A DNA stretch of 64,000 bases from JAZKIX01 sp040384645. Lineage in GTDB: Bacteria; Pseudomonadota; Gammaproteobacteria; Burkholderiales; Burkholderiaceae_D. The stretch is from the NCBI GenBank assembly GCA_040384645.1, contig JAZKIX010000115.1, positions 8,736-72,735 of the forward strand, given 5' to 3'. Shown piece by piece: positions 61,839 to 64,000 of this stretch. The notes under the pieces were generated by a model. That model did no database searches and was not told the origin of the DNA. It worked only from the letters and a program-made list of their open reading frames with translations. The first letter of the stretch is position 1, and every line of letters begins with the position of its first letter. The translations under genes were made by a program, and so were the position numbers.

Positions 61839-64000
61839 TTACTGCCGTACACAATCGACAAAATAGCCGCGCTTGCCATCGACTTCGCGCTTGACCAAGC
61901 CATGGACATCGGTTTCAAACCCTGGGAATTTCTCGTTGAAATCGCGCGCGAATTTCAGGTAATCGACGATCGTCTTGTTGAAGCGTTCGCCCGGGATCAG
62001 GAGCGGGATGCCCGGCGGATACGGCGTTAGCAAGATCGAAGTGATGCGGCCTTCCAGCTCGTCGATGGCAACCCGGTCGATTTCGCGGTGCGCCATCATG
62101 GCAAACGCATCCGACGGTTTCATCGCTGGTTGCATGTCCGACAGATACATTTCCGTAGTCAGGCGCGCCACGTCGTAGGCTTTGTAGGTTTCGTGGATTT
62201 GCTGGCACAAGTCGCGCAAGCCCATGCGCTCGTAGCGTGGGTTGGCGGCGGCAAATTCCGGCAAGATGCGCCACATTGGCTGGTTCTTGTCGTAGTCATC
62301 CTTGAACTGTTGCAGCGCAGTTAAGAGCGTGTTCCAGCGGCCTTTGGTGATGCCGATGGTAAACATGATGAAGAACGAATACAGGCCGCATTTCTCGATG
62401 ATGACGCCGTGTTCGGCCAGGTATTTGGTCACAATCGAGGCCGGGATGCCGGTTTCGCCAAACTTGCCTTCCAGCGACAGGCCGGGGTTGACGATGGTGG
62501 CCTTGATCGGGTCGAGCATATTGAAGCCCGGCGCCAGCTTGCCGAAACCGTGCCAGTCGTCTTCGGCCTTGATGACCCAATCTTCGCGCGTGCCGATGCC
62601 ATCTTCACTGAAGCTGTCCGGGCCCCAGACCTGGAACCACCAATCCTTACCCCATTCCTGATCGATTTTTTTCATGGCGCGGCGGAAATCGAGCGCTTCC
62701 AGGATCGATTCTTCCACCAGCGCGGTGCCGCCCGGCGCTTCCATCATCGCTGCCGCTACGTCGCACGAGGCGATGATCGAATATTGTGGCGAGGTCGAGG
62801 TGTGCATCAGATAGGCTTCGTTGAAAGCGTCTTGATCGAGTTTGACCGATTCCGATTCGCGCACCAGAATCTGCGATGCCTGCGACAGGCCGGCCAGCAA
62901 TTTATGGGTCGATTGGGTCGAAAAGATCATCGATTCCTTGGCGCGTGGGCGATCTTTGCCGATGGCGTGCATGTCTTTGTAAAAGTCATGGAAGGTGGCG
63001 TGCGGCAACCAGGCTTCGTCGAAATGCAGGGTATCGATCTTGCCGTCCAACATTTCGCGCAGGGTTTCGACGTTGTAGATCACGCCGTCGTAAGTCGATT
63101 GCGTAATGGTCAGGATGCGCGGTTTCTTGTTTTTGGCTTCGCGTGCGAAAGGATTGGCTTCGATCTTGCGCGCGATGCTTTCCATCGTAAATTCTTCCAG
63201 CGGAATCGGGCCGATGATGCCGAGGTTGTTGCGGGTCGGCATCAAAAATACCGGAATCGCGCCGCACCTGATGATGGAGTGCAAGATCGATTTATGGCAG
63301 TTGCGATCCACCACCACGATGTCGCCCGGCGCCACAGTCGAATGCCAAACCATCTTGTTCGATGTGGATGTGCCATTGGTCACGAAATAGCAATGGTCGG
63401 CATTGAAGATGCGCGCCGCATTGCGTTCGGAAGCGGCGACCGGCCCGGTGTGGTCCAGCAACTGGCCCAGTTCTTCGACCGCATTGCAAACGTCGGCGCG
63501 CAACATGTTTTCACCGAAAAACTGGTGGAACATCTGGCCAATCGGCGACTTTAAAAACGCCACGCCGCCGGAATGGCCAGGGCAATGCCATGAATAAGAA
63601 CCATCTTCGGCGTAGTCAAGCAAGGCGCGGAAGAAGGGCGGCGACAAGCCGTCGAGGTAAGACTTGGCTTCGCGGATGATGTGGCGCGCCACGAATTCGG
63701 GCGTGTCTTCAAACATGTGGATGAAGCCATGCAACTCGCGCAAGATATCGTTGGGGATGTGGCGCGAAGTGCGGGTTTCGCCGTACAGATAGATCGGGAT
63801 ATCGGCGTTCTTGTAGCGGATTTCTTCGACAAAGGCGCGCAGGGACTTGAGGGCGTAATCGGTTTCTTCCAGCGAGCCGGCGCCGAACTCTTCATCGTCA
63901 ATCGACAGGATGAAAGCAGAGGCGCGCGATTGCTGCTGGGCAAATTGCGACAGGTCGCCGTAGCTGGTCACGCCCAGCACTTCCATGCCTTCTTTTTCCA
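61839..64000 (-). CDS. Arg/Lys/Orn decarboxylase (partial, 5' end beyond window)
   Basis: This is a large PLP-dependent decarboxylase of the OKR type, 720 residues visible; the start lies past 64000. A receiver-like N-terminal wing (AFILSIDDEEF..., IPIYLYGETRTSRH) leads into the PLP fold with SWHCPGHSGGVAFLKSP, GTSTSNKMVWH, DRNCHKS and the cofactor lysine in STQSTHKLLAGLSQAS. The C-terminal domain has PYPPGIPLLIPGERF. It decarboxylates arginine, lysine or ornithine, giving polyamine precursors or acid resistance; which substrate is used cannot be read from the sequence. A hairpin follows the stop. Confidence 0.93.
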   Translation of the reverse strand, partial: EKEGMEVLGVTSYGDLSQFAQQQSRASAFILSIDDEEFGAGSLEETDYALKSLRAFVEEIRYKNADIPIYLYGETRTSRHIPNDILRELHGFIHMFEDTPEFVARHIIREAKSYLDGLSPPFFRALLDYAEDGSYSWHCPGHSGGVAFLKSPIGQMFHQFFGENMLRADVCNAVEELGQLLDHTGPVAASERNAARIFNADHCYFVTNGTSTSNKMVWHSTVAPGDIVVVDRNCHKSILHSIIRCGAIPVFLMPTRNNLGIIGPIPLEEFTMESIARKIEANPFAREAKNKKPRILTITQSTYDGVIYNVETLREMLDGKIDTLHFDEAWLPHATFHDFYKDMHAIGKDRPRAKESMIFSTQSTHKLLAGLSQASQILVRESESVKLDQDAFNEAYLMHTSTSPQYSIIASCDVAAAMMEAPGGTALVEESILEALDFRRAMKKIDQEWGKDWWFQVWGPDSFSEDGIGTREDWVIKAEDDWHGFGKLAPGFNMLDPIKATIVNPGLSLEGKFGETGIPASIVTKYLAEHGVIIEKCGLYSFFIMFTIGITKGRWNTLLTALQQFKDDYDKNQPMWRILPEFAAANPRYERMGLRDLCQQIHETYKAYDVARLTTEMYLSDMQPAMKPSDAFAMMAHREIDRVAIDELEGRITSILLTPYPPGIPLLIPGERFNKTIVDYLKFARDFNEKFPGFETDVHGLVKREVDGKRGYFVDCVRQ

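Noticed and set aside
1..64000. CRISPR arrays, prophage, insertion sequences, replication origin
   Set aside because: No regularly spaced direct repeats, no transposase or phage structural or integrase gene, and no dnaA/parA or DnaA-box cluster is visible.

Overview
The window looks like chromosome from a free-living betaproteobacterium of the order Burkholderiales, most likely the Oxalobacteraceae (Herbaspirillum/Janthinobacterium/Undibacterium side). This is inferred from a glucokinase fused to an RpiR regulator, an Entner-Doudoroff cluster with HexR, a ccoNOQP-G-H cluster with its own FNR/ANR protein, and a biodegradative-type Arg/Lys/Orn decarboxylase. The sequence is a draft scaffold. 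Runs of N fall inside five genes (DUF808, pgi, eda, the heparinase-like gene, argA), next to an anomalous segment in ccoI, and in one intergenic region. Most of the apparent frameshifts are gap artefacts.

Layout. 1-1.8 kb: tRNA-Leu(CAA), a DUF808 membrane protein, a possible structured RNA and a small orphan gene. 1.9-13.6 kb: central sugar metabolism. zwf-hexR-tal, the glk-RpiR fusion, an SMP-30 lactonase, pgi, and divergent edd-eda together convert glucose to pyruvate plus glyceraldehyde-3-phosphate. HexR-like boxes (TTGTAGTAAAATT type) lie before zwf, glk, pgi and edd. No classical 6-phosphogluconolactonase gene is present. 13.9-30.9 kb: a mixed region with riboflavin synthase, a lipoprotein, GNAT, arylamine N-acetyltransferase, a large secreted heparinase-II/III-like protein, a Lon-N-domain protein, a cupin-DUF2867 protein, an AraC regulator, a Tat-type nitroreductase-like lipoprotein, a spermidine-synthase-like protein, rpiA, an M48 protease, yggX and argA. 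30.9-44.7 kb: hrpA, dcd, two anchored paralogues, DUF3597, an Rrf2 regulator with an NAD(P)-binding target and matching operators, a DUF4166/TIGR01777 pair, an Old Yellow Enzyme and DUF1275. 44.9-55.6 kb: the microaerobic respiration island, with fnr, ccoNOQP-ccoG-fixH-orf78, and safE-ccoI-ccoS. Perfect FNR boxes precede ccoN and safE. 55.6-64 kb: UDP-glucuronate decarboxylase, two divergent soluble sensor kinases, and the 3' portion of an Arg/Lys/Orn decarboxylase.

The most novel signal is a family of nine intergenic repeats. Seven align without gaps over exactly 73 nt. They carry two hairpins around an invariant GCGG core and occur in both orientations relative to neighbouring genes. Two further copies, which flank the cupin-DUF2867 gene, have the terminal block in inverted sense. 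Other points of interest are a 323-bp interruption of ccoI bounded by 16-bp direct repeats, paired 25-bp Rrf2 operators, two unrelated large inverted repeats, and a membrane-free sensor kinase that carries a periplasmic-binding-protein-like sugar sensor in the cytoplasm.
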